Below, piece after piece: positions 41,163 to 50,742 of a stretch of DNA of 64,000 bases. The first letter of the stretch is position 1. The number at the start of each line of letters is the position of its first letter. The position numbers and the translations under genes were made by a program. The stretch is from assembly GCF_019649015.1 (NCBI RefSeq), contig NZ_BLPI01000001.1, forward strand, positions 3,343,001 to 3,407,000. The letters are read 5' to 3'. The notes under the pieces are model-generated. The model was not told the DNA's origin, ran no database searches, and was given only the letters and a program-made list of their open reading frames with translations. Source of the DNA: Agarivorans litoreus (GTDB lineage: Bacteria; Pseudomonadota; Gammaproteobacteria; Enterobacterales; Celerinatantimonadaceae).

Positions 41163-41792
41163 ATGAGCAGTGAGCAAAACAAACCACAAGCTGAAGAAGT
41201 GGTAGCGGAAAACGAAGTAGAGCAACCAGTTGAATCGGTAGAAGCAGAGCTAGAAACTGAAGTGGAAGAACAAGCTGCAGAGTCTGCTGGTGAAGAAATT
41301 AGCGTAGCTGAGTTACTTGAGCGTTTAGCAACAGCGGAACAAACTGTGGCTGACCAAAAAGACGGTGTTATTCGCGCCAAAGCAGAAGTAGAAAACATTC
41401 GCCGCCGCTCTGCTCAAGAAGTAGAAAAAGCGCGCAAGTTTGCTTTAGAAAAGTTTGCTAATGAATTGCTGCCAGTTATTGACAACATGGAAATGGCTTT
41501 GCAACACGCTAATCGTGAAGATGAAGCGTTAACTTCGATGGTTGAAGGCGTTGAACTAACCCTTAAAACCTTAATTGATGCGGTGAAAAAATTTGGTATA
41601 GAAGTGGTTTCACCACAGGATGAAGCGTTTGATCCTGAGAAGCATCAAGCGATGGGTATGCAAGAAGTTGAAGGTGTAGCGCCAAACACTGTAGTAGCGG
41701 TTTTGCAAAAAGGTTACGAGTTAAATGGTCGTTTATTGCGTCCAGCAATGGTGATGATTTCTAAAGCAGCTTCGGTAGACACTAGCGCATAG
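41163..41792 (+). CDS. grpE: Nucleotide exchange factor GrpE
   Basis: A 209-residue co-chaperone. The N-terminal about 55 residues are acidic and Glu-rich ([20 protein letters not shown]), then a long helix ([20 protein letters not shown]) and the beta-domain ([39 protein letters not shown]). It releases ADP from DnaK. The terminator is at 41813-41838; the sigma32 promoter lies upstream. Confidence 0.97.
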   Translation: MSSEQNKPQAEEVVAENEVEQPVESVEAELETEVEEQAAESAGEEISVAELLERLATAEQTVADQKDGVIRAKAEVENIRRRSAQEVEKARKFALEKFANELLPVIDNMEMALQHANREDEALTSMVEGVELTLKTLIDAVKKFGIEVVSPQDEAFDPEKHQAMGMQEVEGVAPNTVVAVLQKGYELNGRLLRPAMVMISKAASVDTSA

Positions 41793-41812
41793 TGTACTTT
41801 GTCGCTACATAG

Positions 41813-41838
41813 AAAAAGGGCTTTCGAGCCCTTTTTTT
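41813..41838 (+). terminator. grpE terminator
   Basis: AAAAAGGGCT / AGCCCTTTTT with a short TTCG-like loop and a long T tract. Confidence 0.9.
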
Positions 41839-41958
41839 ATGTCTGAATATTAGATTGATTTAAGCTCTCGATTTGGCGAATTTTTTGACCTAAGTTGCTT
41901 GGCTATGCCATTGTAGAGCTATGAATAAAAATTAATCGTATTGCTCAAAAGGTAAGCA

Positions 41959-42225
41959 TTGCTGCAAATGGAACAGTTAGAGATTTTCGACATCCCCAAT
42001 CCTTGTCGTGGTATTTGTCAAACAAATAGCCGCGGTTTGTGTATGGGCTGTTTCCGAAATCGAGAAGAACGTTTTGCATGGCAAACCTTAGCGCCTGCTC
42101 AGCAGCAGAACATATTACGGCTAACCAAGCAGCGTAGAATGCGTTTTATTCGTATGCAGCGTAAGAAGTTAGCTGAGCAACAGCAGCAAAACTCGGTGCA
42201 AAATGAGCTGCCATTTGATGAGTAA
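41959..42225 (+). CDS. DUF1289 family Cys-rich protein
   Basis: An 88-residue protein with the DUF1289 pattern PNPCRGICQTNSRGLCMGCFRNREE, four cysteines that probably bind a metal or Fe-S cluster, and a basic, Gln-rich tail. Function unknown. TTG start at 41959 is favoured over the ATG at 41968, since AAGG is 6 bases before it. It precedes carbonic anhydrase by about 85 bases. Confidence 0.8.
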   Translation: MLQMEQLEIFDIPNPCRGICQTNSRGLCMGCFRNREERFAWQTLAPAQQQNILRLTKQRRMRFIRMQRKKLAEQQQQNSVQNELPFDE

Positions 42226-42311
42226 ATACTGCGGTAAGTAGTAGCGGTTATCTATCACATCGGGCAATATATACCTCGCGTTATAGGGATGTGTTGTCAA
42301 CTAGAGGTCGT

Positions 42312-42914
42312 ATGAGTGATTTAAATCAGCTAATAGAGAATAACCGTAGCTGGGCTAAAAATATAAAAGAACAGAATCCAACCTTTTTCTGTGATTTGTC
42401 TGAACAGCAAAACCCTGAATTTTTGTGGATTGGTTGTAGTGATAGTAGAGTTCCAGCAAATCAGATTGCGGGGCTACCTCCGGGTGAAGTATTTGTCCAT
42501 CGCAATATTGCTAATGTTGTTGTGCATACTGATTTAAATTGTTTGTCGGTTATTCAATATGCAGTAGATGTATTAAAAGTTAAGCACATTATCGTTACTG
42601 GGCATTATGGTTGCGGCGGGGTGTTAGCGTCGATGGAAAACGAACAGTTTGGTTTGATTGATAACTGGCTTCGCCATCTTAAAGATGTTTACCGTTACCA
42701 TCAAGCGGAGCTGGATGCTATTGAAGACAAGAAACAGCGTGCTGACCGCTTGTGTGAGCTAAATGTTGTGGAGCAAGTTAAAAACGTATCGCAAACATCT
42801 ATCGTGCAAAATGCTTGGAGTAAAGGCCAACAATTGTCGGTGCATGGCTGCATTTACTCTATACAAAACGGTATTTTAAACAATCTAGATATCTCGATAT
42901 CTGGCAATAGTTAG
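42312..42914 (+). CDS. can: Beta-carbonic anhydrase
   Basis: A 200-residue zinc enzyme that interconverts CO2 and bicarbonate. Zinc ligands: Cys and Asp in IGCSDSRVPANQI and His-x-x-Cys in VTGHYGCGGVLAS, the classical beta-class set, with the LPPGEVFVHRNIANVV helix. The ATG at 42312 is preferred to a GTG at 42291, as GAGGT lies before it. It is a single-gene unit with a bidirectional terminator at 42932. Bicarbonate from it may feed carbamoyl phosphate synthesis and cyanase. Confidence 0.95.
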   Translation: MSDLNQLIENNRSWAKNIKEQNPTFFCDLSEQQNPEFLWIGCSDSRVPANQIAGLPPGEVFVHRNIANVVVHTDLNCLSVIQYAVDVLKVKHIIVTGHYGCGGVLASMENEQFGLIDNWLRHLKDVYRYHQAELDAIEDKKQRADRLCELNVVEQVKNVSQTSIVQNAWSKGQQLSVHGCIYSIQNGILNNLDISISGNS

Positions 42915-42931
42915 ACTGCATTATTAACGAT

Positions 42932-42959
42932 AAAAAAACGCGGCCATGGCCGCGTTTTT
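42932..42959. terminator. Bidirectional terminator between carbonic anhydrase and the symporter
   Basis: AAAAAAACGCGGCC / GGCCGCGTTTTT with a two-base centre (AT), perfect dyad between convergent genes. Confidence 0.9.
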
Positions 42960-42977
42960 GTTGGTGTTTATATAAGC

Positions 42978-44312
42978 CTAGGCTTTTTCGGCCGAGGCCA
43001 AGCTGGTATCTGATTCACCGTGAGGAAGATGTACCTCTTCTTCAGATAAGCCTGCTTGAGGGTTGTTGTAGGTCTCTATGTTTAAATCACCTTCCGATTT
43101 AGCTACGGCAACCGTCACCATGCTATCACCAGTAATGTTTACTGCGGTGCGCACCATATCTAATAAGCGGTCTACACCTATAATTAGCGCAATGCCTTCT
43201 ACCGGTAAACCAACCTGTTGCAATACCATTGCTAAGGTAATTAAACCAACGCCCGGAACACCTGCGGTACCTACTGACGCAAGCGTTGCCGTAACAATAA
43301 CCATTAAGAAATTGCCTGCGGTTAGGTCAATGCCATACACCGTTGCAATAAAGATAGTGGCTACACCCTGCATAATTGAGGTGCCGTCCATGTTGATGGT
43401 GGCGCCTAAAGGTACGGTGAACGAAGCAGTTGAGTTACGTACACCTAGCTTATGAGTAGCTGTTTCCATAGTGACTGGAATAGTCGCATTTGAAGAGGCA
43501 GTACTAAAAGCAAATACAATAGCTTCACGCATTTTCTTAATGAAAATAAGCGGGTTTAAACCAGTAAGTACTTTTAGTAGTGAAGGGTAAACCAACAAGG
43601 CATGCAGTAGTAATACAACCAATACCACCATGAAGTAGCTGAGTAAGCTAGCAATCGCGTCAAAACCAATTTCAAAGAACAATTTCGCTAGTAACGCAAA
43701 TACGCCGTAAGGGGCTAGGTTCATTAAAATGGTTACTAACTTCATGATTACTACATTGAAGTCTTCAAAGTGTTTACCAATGCGCTTGCCTGGCTCACCA
43801 GAAATTGCGATTGCGATACCAAATAACAATGCAAACACGATAATTTGCAACATGTTGCCTTGAGCCATAGAGGCAATAGGGTTATCGGGGAACATATCAA
43901 TGATAACTTGGCTAATACTTGGTGCTTCTTTAGCGACAAATGCCGCCTCACTGGTAAGTTCTATACCTGTACCCGGGCGCACAAGTAATGCAACTGCCAT
44001 GGCTAGTGAAATAGCAATCGCAGTGGTAGCCAAATACAGTAGTACTGTTTTTCCGCCAAGGCGACCCAAACGAGCAGTGTCCTTCATTGAAGATACACCA
44101 CATACTAAAGAAACAAATACCAATGGAACCACTAGCATTTTCAAGCTGGATACGAAGATTGAGCCAGCAATATTAAGAACGCCGTCAACGATGTAATCTT
44201 TGACTAAGATAGACTCAGCAAAAAAGGTTTGTAAGAACACCCCTAAGCCAATACCGGTAATCATACCTATTAGTATTTTATGAGTAAGACTCAGTTTTGA
44301 ATCGTTTTTCAT
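42978..44312 (-). CDS. Dicarboxylate/amino acid:cation symporter (DAACS family)
   Basis: A 444-residue inner-membrane symporter of the GltP/DctA family. Motifs: AFSTASSNATIPVTMETA (the Ser-rich reentrant loop), VPLGATINMDGTSIMQGVAT (NMDGT) and GIALIIGVDRLLDMVRTAVNITGD. It probably takes up glutamate, aspartate or C4-dicarboxylates with Na+ or H+. RBS AAGGGAA just before the ATG. The tail is acidic (SEEEVHLPHGESDTSL), unlike many relatives. Confidence 0.93.
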   Translation of the reverse strand: MKNDSKLSLTHKILIGMITGIGLGVFLQTFFAESILVKDYIVDGVLNIAGSIFVSSLKMLVVPLVFVSLVCGVSSMKDTARLGRLGGKTVLLYLATTAIAISLAMAVALLVRPGTGIELTSEAAFVAKEAPSISQVIIDMFPDNPIASMAQGNMLQIIVFALLFGIAIAISGEPGKRIGKHFEDFNVVIMKLVTILMNLAPYGVFALLAKLFFEIGFDAIASLLSYFMVVLVVLLLHALLVYPSLLKVLTGLNPLIFIKKMREAIVFAFSTASSNATIPVTMETATHKLGVRNSTASFTVPLGATINMDGTSIMQGVATIFIATVYGIDLTAGNFLMVIVTATLASVGTAGVPGVGLITLAMVLQQVGLPVEGIALIIGVDRLLDMVRTAVNITGDSMVTVAVAKSEGDLNIETYNNPQAGLSEEEVHLPHGESDTSLASAEKA

Positions 44313-44528
44313 TTCCCTTCTCTCTGTATTTTATGCAGGATTTAACTCTGCATATAACCTAAAGTTTCGCGCATAGTATCACAGGTTATAAAAATAGCCA
44401 TTTTTAGCACTGCTTTGGGTGGTTTTTGTTGGTTTTATGAACTTAATGCGTGGTGGCGTGCTCAATACCTAAGCACTCTTGAATAATTTGCTAGAATAGG
44501 TTTTTAGTGAGTTTTTTTTATTTTTTCC

Positions 44529-44556
44529 CTTGAAAAGCAATTTGCTGCCCCCACTT
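44529..44556 (+). promoter_or_regulatory. Sigma32 heat-shock promoter of dnaK
   Basis: CTTGAAA and CCCCACTT with a 12-13 base spacer, close to the consensus (CCCCATNT), about 50 bases before the dnaK ATG. With the grpE promoter this shows heat-shock control of the chaperone system. Confidence 0.75.
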
Positions 44557-44607
44557 AGTTCTCAACAACGAAATATTAGTTACAACCAGAATTTGGAGAA
44601 CACCATC

Positions 44608-46524
44608 ATGGGTAGAATTATTGGTATCGATTTAGGAACCACTAACTCTTGTGTTGCAGTATTAGACGGCGATACCCCTAAAGTAATTGAGAACGCAGAA
44701 GGCGATCGCACAACTCCCTCAATTATTGCGTATACCGACGACGGCGAAACTTTAGTTGGTCAACCAGCTAAGCGCCAAGCGGTTACTAACCCAAAGAACA
44801 CTGTATTCGCTATTAAGCGTTTAATCGGTCGTCGCTTTACCGACGACGAAGTTCAACGCGATATCGAAATTATGCCATTCAACATTGTTAATGCTGACAA
44901 TGGTGATGCTTGGGTAGAAGTGAAAGGCGACAAGAAAGCGCCACCACAAATCTCTGCAGAAGTTTTGAAAAAAATGAAGAAAACTGCGGAAGACTACCTA
45001 GGTGAAAAAGTAACAGAAGCAGTGATTACTGTTCCTGCTTACTTTAACGATTCTCAGCGTCAAGCAACCAAAGATGCGGGTCGTATTGCGGGTCTTGATG
45101 TTAAGCGTATCATCAACGAGCCAACTGCTGCGGCATTTGCTTACGGCGTAAATAATGCTAAAGGCGACAACGTAGTTGCAGTTTACGACTTAGGTGGTGG
45201 TACTTTCGATATTTCGATCATTGAGATTGACGAAGTAGACGGCGAGAAAACCTTCGAAGTATTGGCAACCAACGGTGATACTCACTTAGGTGGTGAAGAC
45301 TTTGATAACCGCTTAATTAACTACTTAGTAGAAGAGTTCAAGAAAGATCAAGGTTTCGATCTTAAGCAAGATCCACTGGCGATGCAGCGCTTAAAAGAAG
45401 CGGCAGAAAAAGCTAAGTGTGAGCTATCTTCAGCCCAGCAAACTGATGTAAACCTACCTTACATCACTGCTGATGCTTCAGGTCCTAAACACTTAAACAT
45501 CAAAGTTACTCGCTCTAAGCTTGAGTCTTTGGTTGAAGAGTTAGTGCAACGTTCTTTAGAGCCTTTACGTATTGCTCTACAAGATGCTGACTTATCAGTG
45601 GGCGACATTAACGATGTAATCTTAGTGGGTGGCCAAACACGTATGCCACTTGTACAAAAAGCGGTTACGGAGTTCTTTGGTAAAGAGCCACGTAAAGACG
45701 TTAACCCTGACGAAGCGGTAGCTATGGGCGCTGCCATTCAAGGTGCAGTATTGTCTGGTGACAAAACTGACGTACTGTTACTAGATGTTACGCCACTGTC
45801 TTTAGGTATTGAGACAATGGGTGGTGTTATGACGCGTGTTGTTGAAAAGAACACTACCATCCCAACTAAAGGGTCACAGGTTTTCTCAACCGCCGACGAT
45901 AACCAAAGCGCGGTAACCGTTCACGTAATCCAAGGTGAGCGTAAGCGTGCGGCAGACAACAAATCTTTAGGTCAATTTAACCTAGAAGGTATTCGTCCTG
46001 CACAACGTGGTGTACCACAAATTGAAGTAACCTTCGATTTGGATGCCGACGGTATTTTACACGTATCTGCTAAAGATAAAGATACCGGTAAAGAGCAGAA
46101 AATTACCATTCAAGCTTCATCTGGTTTGTCGGATGAGGAAATTAACAAGATGGTAAATGAAGCTGAAGCCAATGCTGAAGAAGACAAGAAGTTTGAAGAA
46201 TTAGTTCAAGCTAAAAACCAAGCAGATGCACTTGTACACGGTACTCGTAAGCAAATTGGAGAAGCTGGTGAAGCACTTCCTGCTGAAGATAAAGAGAAAA
46301 TCGAAGCTGCAGTTAGCGAGTTAGAAACCGCTAGCAAAGGCGAAGATAAAGCAGAGATCGAAGCGAAAACTCAAGCTTTAATCGAAGCGTCTCAAAAACT
46401 AATGGAAGTTGCACAGCAACAAGCACAAGCGAATGCCGGTCAAGCTGACGCAGAGCAAGCTGCTCCTGCCCAAGACGACGTAGTTGATGCTGAGTTTGAA
46501 GAAGTGAAAGACGACAAAAAGTAA
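44608..46524 (+). CDS. dnaK: Chaperone DnaK (Hsp70)
   Basis: A 638-residue Hsp70. ATPase domain: [20 protein letters not shown], then [34 protein letters not shown] and [14 protein letters not shown]. The substrate domain and helical lid follow, and the C-terminus is typically acidic ([16 protein letters not shown]), ending in EEVKDDKK. The ATG at 44608 is the true start (TTGGAGAA before it); a longer frame from a TTG 26 codons upstream runs through the promoter. It is followed by dnaJ. Confidence 0.98.
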   Translation: MGRIIGIDLGTTNSCVAVLDGDTPKVIENAEGDRTTPSIIAYTDDGETLVGQPAKRQAVTNPKNTVFAIKRLIGRRFTDDEVQRDIEIMPFNIVNADNGDAWVEVKGDKKAPPQISAEVLKKMKKTAEDYLGEKVTEAVITVPAYFNDSQRQATKDAGRIAGLDVKRIINEPTAAAFAYGVNNAKGDNVVAVYDLGGGTFDISIIEIDEVDGEKTFEVLATNGDTHLGGEDFDNRLINYLVEEFKKDQGFDLKQDPLAMQRLKEAAEKAKCELSSAQQTDVNLPYITADASGPKHLNIKVTRSKLESLVEELVQRSLEPLRIALQDADLSVGDINDVILVGGQTRMPLVQKAVTEFFGKEPRKDVNPDEAVAMGAAIQGAVLSGDKTDVLLLDVTPLSLGIETMGGVMTRVVEKNTTIPTKGSQVFSTADDNQSAVTVHVIQGERKRAADNKSLGQFNLEGIRPAQRGVPQIEVTFDLDADGILHVSAKDKDTGKEQKITIQASSGLSDEEINKMVNEAEANAEEDKKFEELVQAKNQADALVHGTRKQIGEAGEALPAEDKEKIEAAVSELETASKGEDKAEIEAKTQALIEASQKLMEVAQQQAQANAGQADAEQAAPAQDDVVDAEFEEVKDDKK

Positions 46525-46553
46525 TTTGTCTAAGCACTTTTAGTAAGTAAATA

Positions 46554-46579
46554 ACGGGCGTTGTGTGAACAACGCCCGT
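46554..46579 (+). other. dnaK-dnaJ intercistronic hairpin
   Basis: An 11-bp perfect stem (ACGGGCGTTGT / ACAACGCCCGT) closed by GTGA, a GNRA-type tetraloop. There is no U tract, so it probably stabilises the dnaK mRNA or causes partial attenuation, giving more DnaK than DnaJ. Confidence 0.75.
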
Positions 46580-46638
46580 GTGTCTATCAAAAGCCATTAC
46601 TTTCAACTGGTTTGGTTGCGAGAAGTAGAACACCCATT

Positions 46639-47781
46639 ATGTCAAAACGTGATTATTACGAAGTTCTTGGTCTAGGCAAAGATGCCAGCGAACGAGACAT
46701 TAAAAAAGCCTATAAACGTCTGGCGATGAAATTTCACCCAGACCGTACCAAAGGTGATAAAGCTTCTGAAGAGAAATTCAAAGAAGTGAAAGAGGCTTAT
46801 GAAGTACTAAGTAATCCTCAAAAGAAAGAAGCTTACGATCACTATGGTCACGCAGGGGTTGATCCAAACCGCGGCGCTGGTGGTTTTGGTGGCGGACACG
46901 GCGACTTTGGCGACGCATTTGGCGACATCTTTGGTGATATTTTTGGTGGTGGACGCGGTGGCGGCGGTGGTCGTCGTCAGCCTCAGCGTGGCTCAGATCT
47001 TCGCTACAACTTAGAGTTGAGCTTAGAGCAAGCTGTTAAAGGTGTTAAGAAAGAAATTCGTGTACCTACTCTAGTGCACTGTGAGCAGTGTAATGGTAGC
47101 GGCGCTAAAAAAGGCTCTACGCCAAAAACTTGTGGTACCTGTCATGGTCAAGGCCAAGTACAGATGCGTCAAGGCTTCTTTGCTGTTCAGCAAGCTTGTC
47201 CTACCTGTAAGGGTAAAGGCTCAATTATTTCTGATCCTTGCCATAAGTGTCATGGCGAAGGTCGTTACGAGCGCTCAAAAACTCTATCAGTTAGCATCCC
47301 TGCTGGCGTTGATACTGGTGATCGCGTTCGTTTATCAGGTGAAGGTGAAGCGGGCGAGAGCGGTGCTCCAGCCGGCGATTTATATGTACAAGTACATGTT
47401 AAAGAACACCCCATCTTTAAGCGTGAAGAAAACAACCTTTACTGCGAGGTGCCAATTAGCTTCACCTTGGCTGCTTTAGGGGGCGAGATTGAAGTGCCTA
47501 CTTTAGATGGTCGAGTTAATCTAAAAGTACCTAACGAAACGCAAACTGGTCGCATGTTTAGAATGCGAGGCAAAGGCGTTAAATCGGTACGTGGTGGCCC
47601 AATTGGCGACTTAATCTGCAAAGTAATCGTAGAAACGCCGGTTAAGCTAAACGAAACCCAAAAGCAGCTACTTAAAGACTTTGAGGAAAGCTGTGGAGGC
47701 TCTGCTAGCGGCAAGCACAAGCCTAAAGCCGAGGGGTTTTTCGATGGAGTTAAAAAGTTTTTTGATGACTTAACCAGTTAA
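46639..47781 (+). CDS. dnaJ: Chaperone DnaJ (Hsp40)
   Basis: A 380-residue co-chaperone. J-domain with the HPD motif ([14 protein letters not shown]), a G/F-rich region ([20 protein letters not shown]), four CxxCxGxG zinc repeats ([42 protein letters not shown]) and the C-terminal domain. The ATG at 46639 is the natural start; the frame upstream is not coding. It shares the dnaK transcript. Confidence 0.98.
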   Translation: MSKRDYYEVLGLGKDASERDIKKAYKRLAMKFHPDRTKGDKASEEKFKEVKEAYEVLSNPQKKEAYDHYGHAGVDPNRGAGGFGGGHGDFGDAFGDIFGDIFGGGRGGGGGRRQPQRGSDLRYNLELSLEQAVKGVKKEIRVPTLVHCEQCNGSGAKKGSTPKTCGTCHGQGQVQMRQGFFAVQQACPTCKGKGSIISDPCHKCHGEGRYERSKTLSVSIPAGVDTGDRVRLSGEGEAGESGAPAGDLYVQVHVKEHPIFKREENNLYCEVPISFTLAALGGEIEVPTLDGRVNLKVPNETQTGRMFRMRGKGVKSVRGGPIGDLICKVIVETPVKLNETQKQLLKDFEESCGGSASGKHKPKAEGFFDGVKKFFDDLTS

Positions 47782-47795
47782 TTAAAAAACCTAAA

Positions 47796-47823
47796 GAAAA
47801 GCGGCTATTAGCCGCTTTTTTTA
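47796..47823 (+). terminator. dnaKJ operon terminator
   Basis: GAAAAGCGGC / GCCGCTTTTT with a 5-base loop and T tract, 15 bases after dnaJ. Confidence 0.9.
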
Positions 47824-47910
47824 TGCTTACTATAAATACATAGTGCCCAATTATCAGCGTTTAAAGTGGCCCATTGACTATGCTATCCTTTGAAAAAATC
47901 ATTAGGTTGC

Positions 47911-48453
47911 ATGATGATAAGTCTTGTTTTAGGTGGCATTAGAAGCGGCAAAAGTTCTTGGGCTGAACAGCAGTTCCAAAGGAACAGTGAGCAGAAGCCA
48001 GTATATATTGCTACTGCGATGGCGAGCGATGAAGAAATGAGCCAACGGATTGCTCATCATCAATCTTTACGAAAGGCTACCTTTGAGACACATGAGCTAG
48101 ATTTCACTGGTGAGGCATTAAGCGAAGTATTACTCTCCTATTCCAGTAGAAGCCGGCCAATATTGTTAGAATGCATGTCTACTTGGTTGGGGTGGTGGCT
48201 ATGTACCAATAAATCTGTAGAGCAGCAGTTAGTTGATATTCAACAGCAGTCTTGTGCACTGCTGACATGCTTAGATGAACTGAGCAGTGATGTGGTTATC
48301 GTGAGTAACGAAGTGGGTTTGGGCTTGGTATCAGACAACGCTATGGGTCGTAGGTTTGCCGATGAACTTGGGCGACTAAACCAAGCCTTAGCGGCAAAAG
48401 CCGATAAAGTAGTATTTGTTAGTGCTGGCTTACCGCTAGTATTAAAGGAGTGA
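47911..48453 (+). CDS. cobU: Bifunctional adenosylcobinamide kinase/guanylyltransferase
   Basis: A 180-residue enzyme for late cobalamin assembly and salvage (phosphorylates adenosylcobinamide and adds GMP). P-loop LGGIRSGKSSWAEQQF at the N-terminus, EVGLGLVSDNAMGRRFADELG and the end AGLPLVLKE match CobU. Start 47911 or 47914 (AGG four or seven bases before). No cobS, cobT or riboswitch lies here, so other steps must be encoded elsewhere. It is likely independent. Confidence 0.9.
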   Translation: MMISLVLGGIRSGKSSWAEQQFQRNSEQKPVYIATAMASDEEMSQRIAHHQSLRKATFETHELDFTGEALSEVLLSYSSRSRPILLECMSTWLGWWLCTNKSVEQQLVDIQQQSCALLTCLDELSSDVVIVSNEVGLGLVSDNAMGRRFADELGRLNQALAAKADKVVFVSAGLPLVLKE

Positions 48454-48489
48454 TTGCCTAAATAGGCAGTAATGAAATGGAATGCATGA

Positions 48490-49356
48490 ATGAATAAGAT
48501 CTTAAAAAACGCCATTATAGTTAGCTCTATTGCTGCTTTGCTTAGCTGCTCTGCTTCTCCTACCGGGCGTAAACGGGTATTGCTTTATGATGACTCAAAG
48601 ATGAGTGCCTTAGGTGCGCAATCTTTTGAAGAAATTAAAAAGCAGGAAAAGATCTATACCGATAAAGCCACTAATGATTATGTTGCTTGTGTGTCTAATG
48701 CGGTTACTGCTGAAATCCCCGGTCACTATGGTGATGAAGATTGGGAAGTCGTAGTATTTGATTCTGAGCAAGTTAATGCGTTTGCATTGCCAGGTGCGCA
48801 TGTTGGTGTATATACCGGATTAATCAAGGTGGCCGAAACTCCAGATCAGTTGGCGACGGTTATAGGCCATGAGATAGCTCATGTTTTAGCGGAGCATAGC
48901 AACGAGCGGTTATCGCAAAACCAAATAGCGGGAATTGGTACTGCGGTTGCTGCTGTTGCAATTGGCGTAAGTGACGATGTAAAACATAAGGGAGCCGCTA
49001 TGGCTGCACTTGGTTTAGGAGTGCAATACGGCGTGTTACTGCCCTATGGTCGTACCCAAGAAAGCGAAGCAGATTTAATGGGCTTAGACTTAATGGCCAG
49101 CGCCGGTTTTAATCCTCGCGCGAGTGTCGCTCTTTGGCAAAATATGGCTAAAGCGGGTGGTGGTTCAGTCCCCGAGTTTTTGTCAACTCACCCTTCAAAT
49201 CAAACGCGTATTGCTGATTTAGAAGAACGTATGCCGCGTGCCATTCAACTAGAAAAGCAAGCCATTGCCCAAGGCAAAAACCCTCAGTGTATTCGCCCTG
49301 CCAGTTTTGATACTAAAAATATCTCTAAAGAGCCAGATATTGATAAAACTAGCTAG
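48490..49356 (+). CDS. M48-family zinc metalloprotease lipoprotein (LoiP/YggG-like)
   Basis: A 288-residue lipoprotein: signal with lipobox LLSCSAS (Cys about residue 20), then the HEXXH zinc site in VIGHEIAHVLAEHSNERL (about 120-135) and the third-ligand Glu in RTQESEADLMGLDLM. It resembles the Oma1/LoiP type periplasmic proteases for outer-membrane or envelope quality control. The last part (KQAIAQGKNPQCIRPASF) is hydrophilic. It overlaps the downstream GNAT gene by 17 bases. Confidence 0.88.
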   Translation: MNKILKNAIIVSSIAALLSCSASPTGRKRVLLYDDSKMSALGAQSFEEIKKQEKIYTDKATNDYVACVSNAVTAEIPGHYGDEDWEVVVFDSEQVNAFALPGAHVGVYTGLIKVAETPDQLATVIGHEIAHVLAEHSNERLSQNQIAGIGTAVAAVAIGVSDDVKHKGAAMAALGLGVQYGVLLPYGRTQESEADLMGLDLMASAGFNPRASVALWQNMAKAGGGSVPEFLSTHPSNQTRIADLEERMPRAIQLEKQAIAQGKNPQCIRPASFDTKNISKEPDIDKTS

Positions 49357-49825
49357 TCTTAGTGATGCCGAAGACATCTGCCGGGTTCAACGACGAAGCT
49401 GGCAGCATGTCTACTCTCAGCAACTCATTGCCGATATGTTTCAAGCCCTACCATTTGAACTGCATCAGCAACTGTGGCTGCAACGTCTTAGCTGTGAAGA
49501 AAACCAAATCTGGGTATTAAAAACGACGGGCATACAGGGTTTTTTAATGCTGGAGAAGCAAGCGCCAGAGATTGAATTAGCGGCACTGTATTTACAACCG
49601 GATGTCATTGGCCAAGGCTGGGGCAGAGCCTTATTGGAACAAGCTTGTCAGAGCACTGCGCAGAAGGATGTGTACTGCTGGGTGATGCAAGATAACCCGC
49701 ATGCACAGGGCTTTTATCGCCATATGGGCTTTAAATTTACTGGTGAGCAACGCCAAGTAGAATTTGCCAGCAGTTACTTTGTTCAAAAAAAGGCGCATTT
49801 AGCCGCAGACCAACGGTTTTTCTAG
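49340..49825 (+). CDS. GNAT N-acetyltransferase
   Basis: A 161-residue acetyltransferase. The TTG at 49340 is chosen as start: it gives IKLASLSDAEDICRVQRRSW, the normal GNAT N-terminus, whereas the frame further upstream is antisense-like to the protease end. AcCoA-binding region: ALYLQPDVIGQGWGRALLEQA, with CWVMQDNPHAQGFYRHMGFK. Overlap with the M48 gene suggests coupled translation. Substrate unknown. Confidence 0.8.
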   Translation: MIKLASLSDAEDICRVQRRSWQHVYSQQLIADMFQALPFELHQQLWLQRLSCEENQIWVLKTTGIQGFLMLEKQAPEIELAALYLQPDVIGQGWGRALLEQACQSTAQKDVYCWVMQDNPHAQGFYRHMGFKFTGEQRQVEFASSYFVQKKAHLAADQRFF

Positions 49826-49878
49826 TGACTTTGTGGTAATCTTTTGGCTCTTTTTAACGATCAGAATTAAGAGTTCAA

Positions 49879-50499
49879 ATGAGCGATAAATATCAAGGCG
49901 CAGCAGCGCAAGCAAGTTACGGCTACGGCCTTCAAATTGGTGAGCAAATTGAGCGTGCAGCATTCGACGGCTTAGAAGTGAATGCAATGCTTGACGGTAT
50001 TCGTGACGTAATGCAAGGCGCGCAACCACAGCTTGATGAAGCAGTTATTAGTGCGGCTTTCCAAGAAATTACTAAAGAAATTGAAGCAAAAAAAGCTGAG
50101 CAACATAAAGAAGCAATGGCTGAAGGCGAAAATTTCTTAGCTGATAACGGCAAACGCCCAGAAATTAACAAAACAGAATCTGGTCTTCAATACGAAGTAT
50201 TAGTTGAAGGTGAAGGCGAATCGCCAAGTGCTAGCAGCAAAGTACAAGTTCACTATGAAGGCACCTTAATTTCTGGCGAAGTATTCGACAGCTCTGTACA
50301 GCGTGGTCAACCTGCAGAATTCCCTGTAAATGGTGTAATTAAAGGTTGGACTGAAGCGCTACAACGCATGAAAGTGGGTGACAAATGGAAGCTGTACATT
50401 CCTCAAGAGCTTGCTTATGGCTCTCAAGGTGCAGGTGCAGCAATTCCTCCTTTTGCAGCCCTAGTATTTGAAGTTGAGTTACTAGCTATTCTTGGCTAA
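49879..50499 (+). CDS. fklB: FKBP-type peptidyl-prolyl isomerase (FklB type)
   Basis: A 206-residue prolyl isomerase. N-terminal dimerisation helices (ASYGYGLQIGEQIERAAFDG, AISAAFQEITKEIEAKKAEQ-like) and C-terminal FKBP domain with the active-site strand VQVHYEGTLISGEVFDSSVQ and EFPVNGVIKGWTEALQRM, IPPFAALVFEVELLAI. No signal peptide, so cytoplasmic like FklB rather than periplasmic like FkpA. The terminator is at 50521. Confidence 0.93.
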   Translation: MSDKYQGAAAQASYGYGLQIGEQIERAAFDGLEVNAMLDGIRDVMQGAQPQLDEAVISAAFQEITKEIEAKKAEQHKEAMAEGENFLADNGKRPEINKTESGLQYEVLVEGEGESPSASSKVQVHYEGTLISGEVFDSSVQRGQPAEFPVNGVIKGWTEALQRMKVGDKWKLYIPQELAYGSQGAGAAIPPFAALVFEVELLAILG

Positions 50500-50520
50500 T
50501 AGTAATTTCAATTAATAGAA

Positions 50521-50543
50521 GCCGGCTTTAAGCCGGTTTTTTT
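50521..50543 (+). terminator. fklB terminator
   Basis: GCCGGCTT with AAGCCGG and a long T tract 20 bases after the stop codon. Confidence 0.8.
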
Positions 50544-50544
50544 A

Positions 50545-50561
50545 TGCGCCAAAGTTGTGCG
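50545..50561 (+). promoter_or_regulatory. NtrC-like site upstream of nrtABD-type operon
   Basis: TGCGCCAAAGTTGTGCG: 13 of 17 positions match TGCACCAAAATGGTGCA with intact dyad spacing. It lies 110 bases before the -24 element at 50671, the usual NtrC distance. Confidence 0.5.
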
Positions 50562-50670
50562 TGGCTGTTCTAAGTTAGTGAATTTTATGAAAAAACACGA
50601 ATACTCCTTTAGGGGTAATTGTGTTTGTAAGTTAATGATTTTTGGTGTTAAAAAAATGTGATCTAGATCT

Positions 50671-50685
50671 TGGCACATCCTTAGC
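50671..50685 (+). promoter_or_regulatory. Sigma54 promoter of the nitrate/cyanate-type ABC operon
   Basis: TGGCACATCCTTAGC: TGGCAC is perfect, the GG-GC distance is the required 10 bases and the -12 box is TAGC instead of TTGC. It lies 58 bases before the ATG. Confidence 0.65.
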
Positions 50686-50742
50686 TACTCCCTAAGTGTT
50701 ATCACAAATTAGTTACTTCCAACTGGGTATTAGGAGCAGGGA

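Noticed and set aside
41129-41398. 89-residue minus-strand frame over grpE
   Set aside because: Antisense to the Glu-rich grpE N-terminus, giving a Ser/Ala-rich shadow.
44529-44607. dnaK starting at the upstream TTG (44530)
   Set aside because: That reading covers the sigma32 promoter and a poor leader; TTGGAGAA before the ATG at 44608 and family length support the later start.
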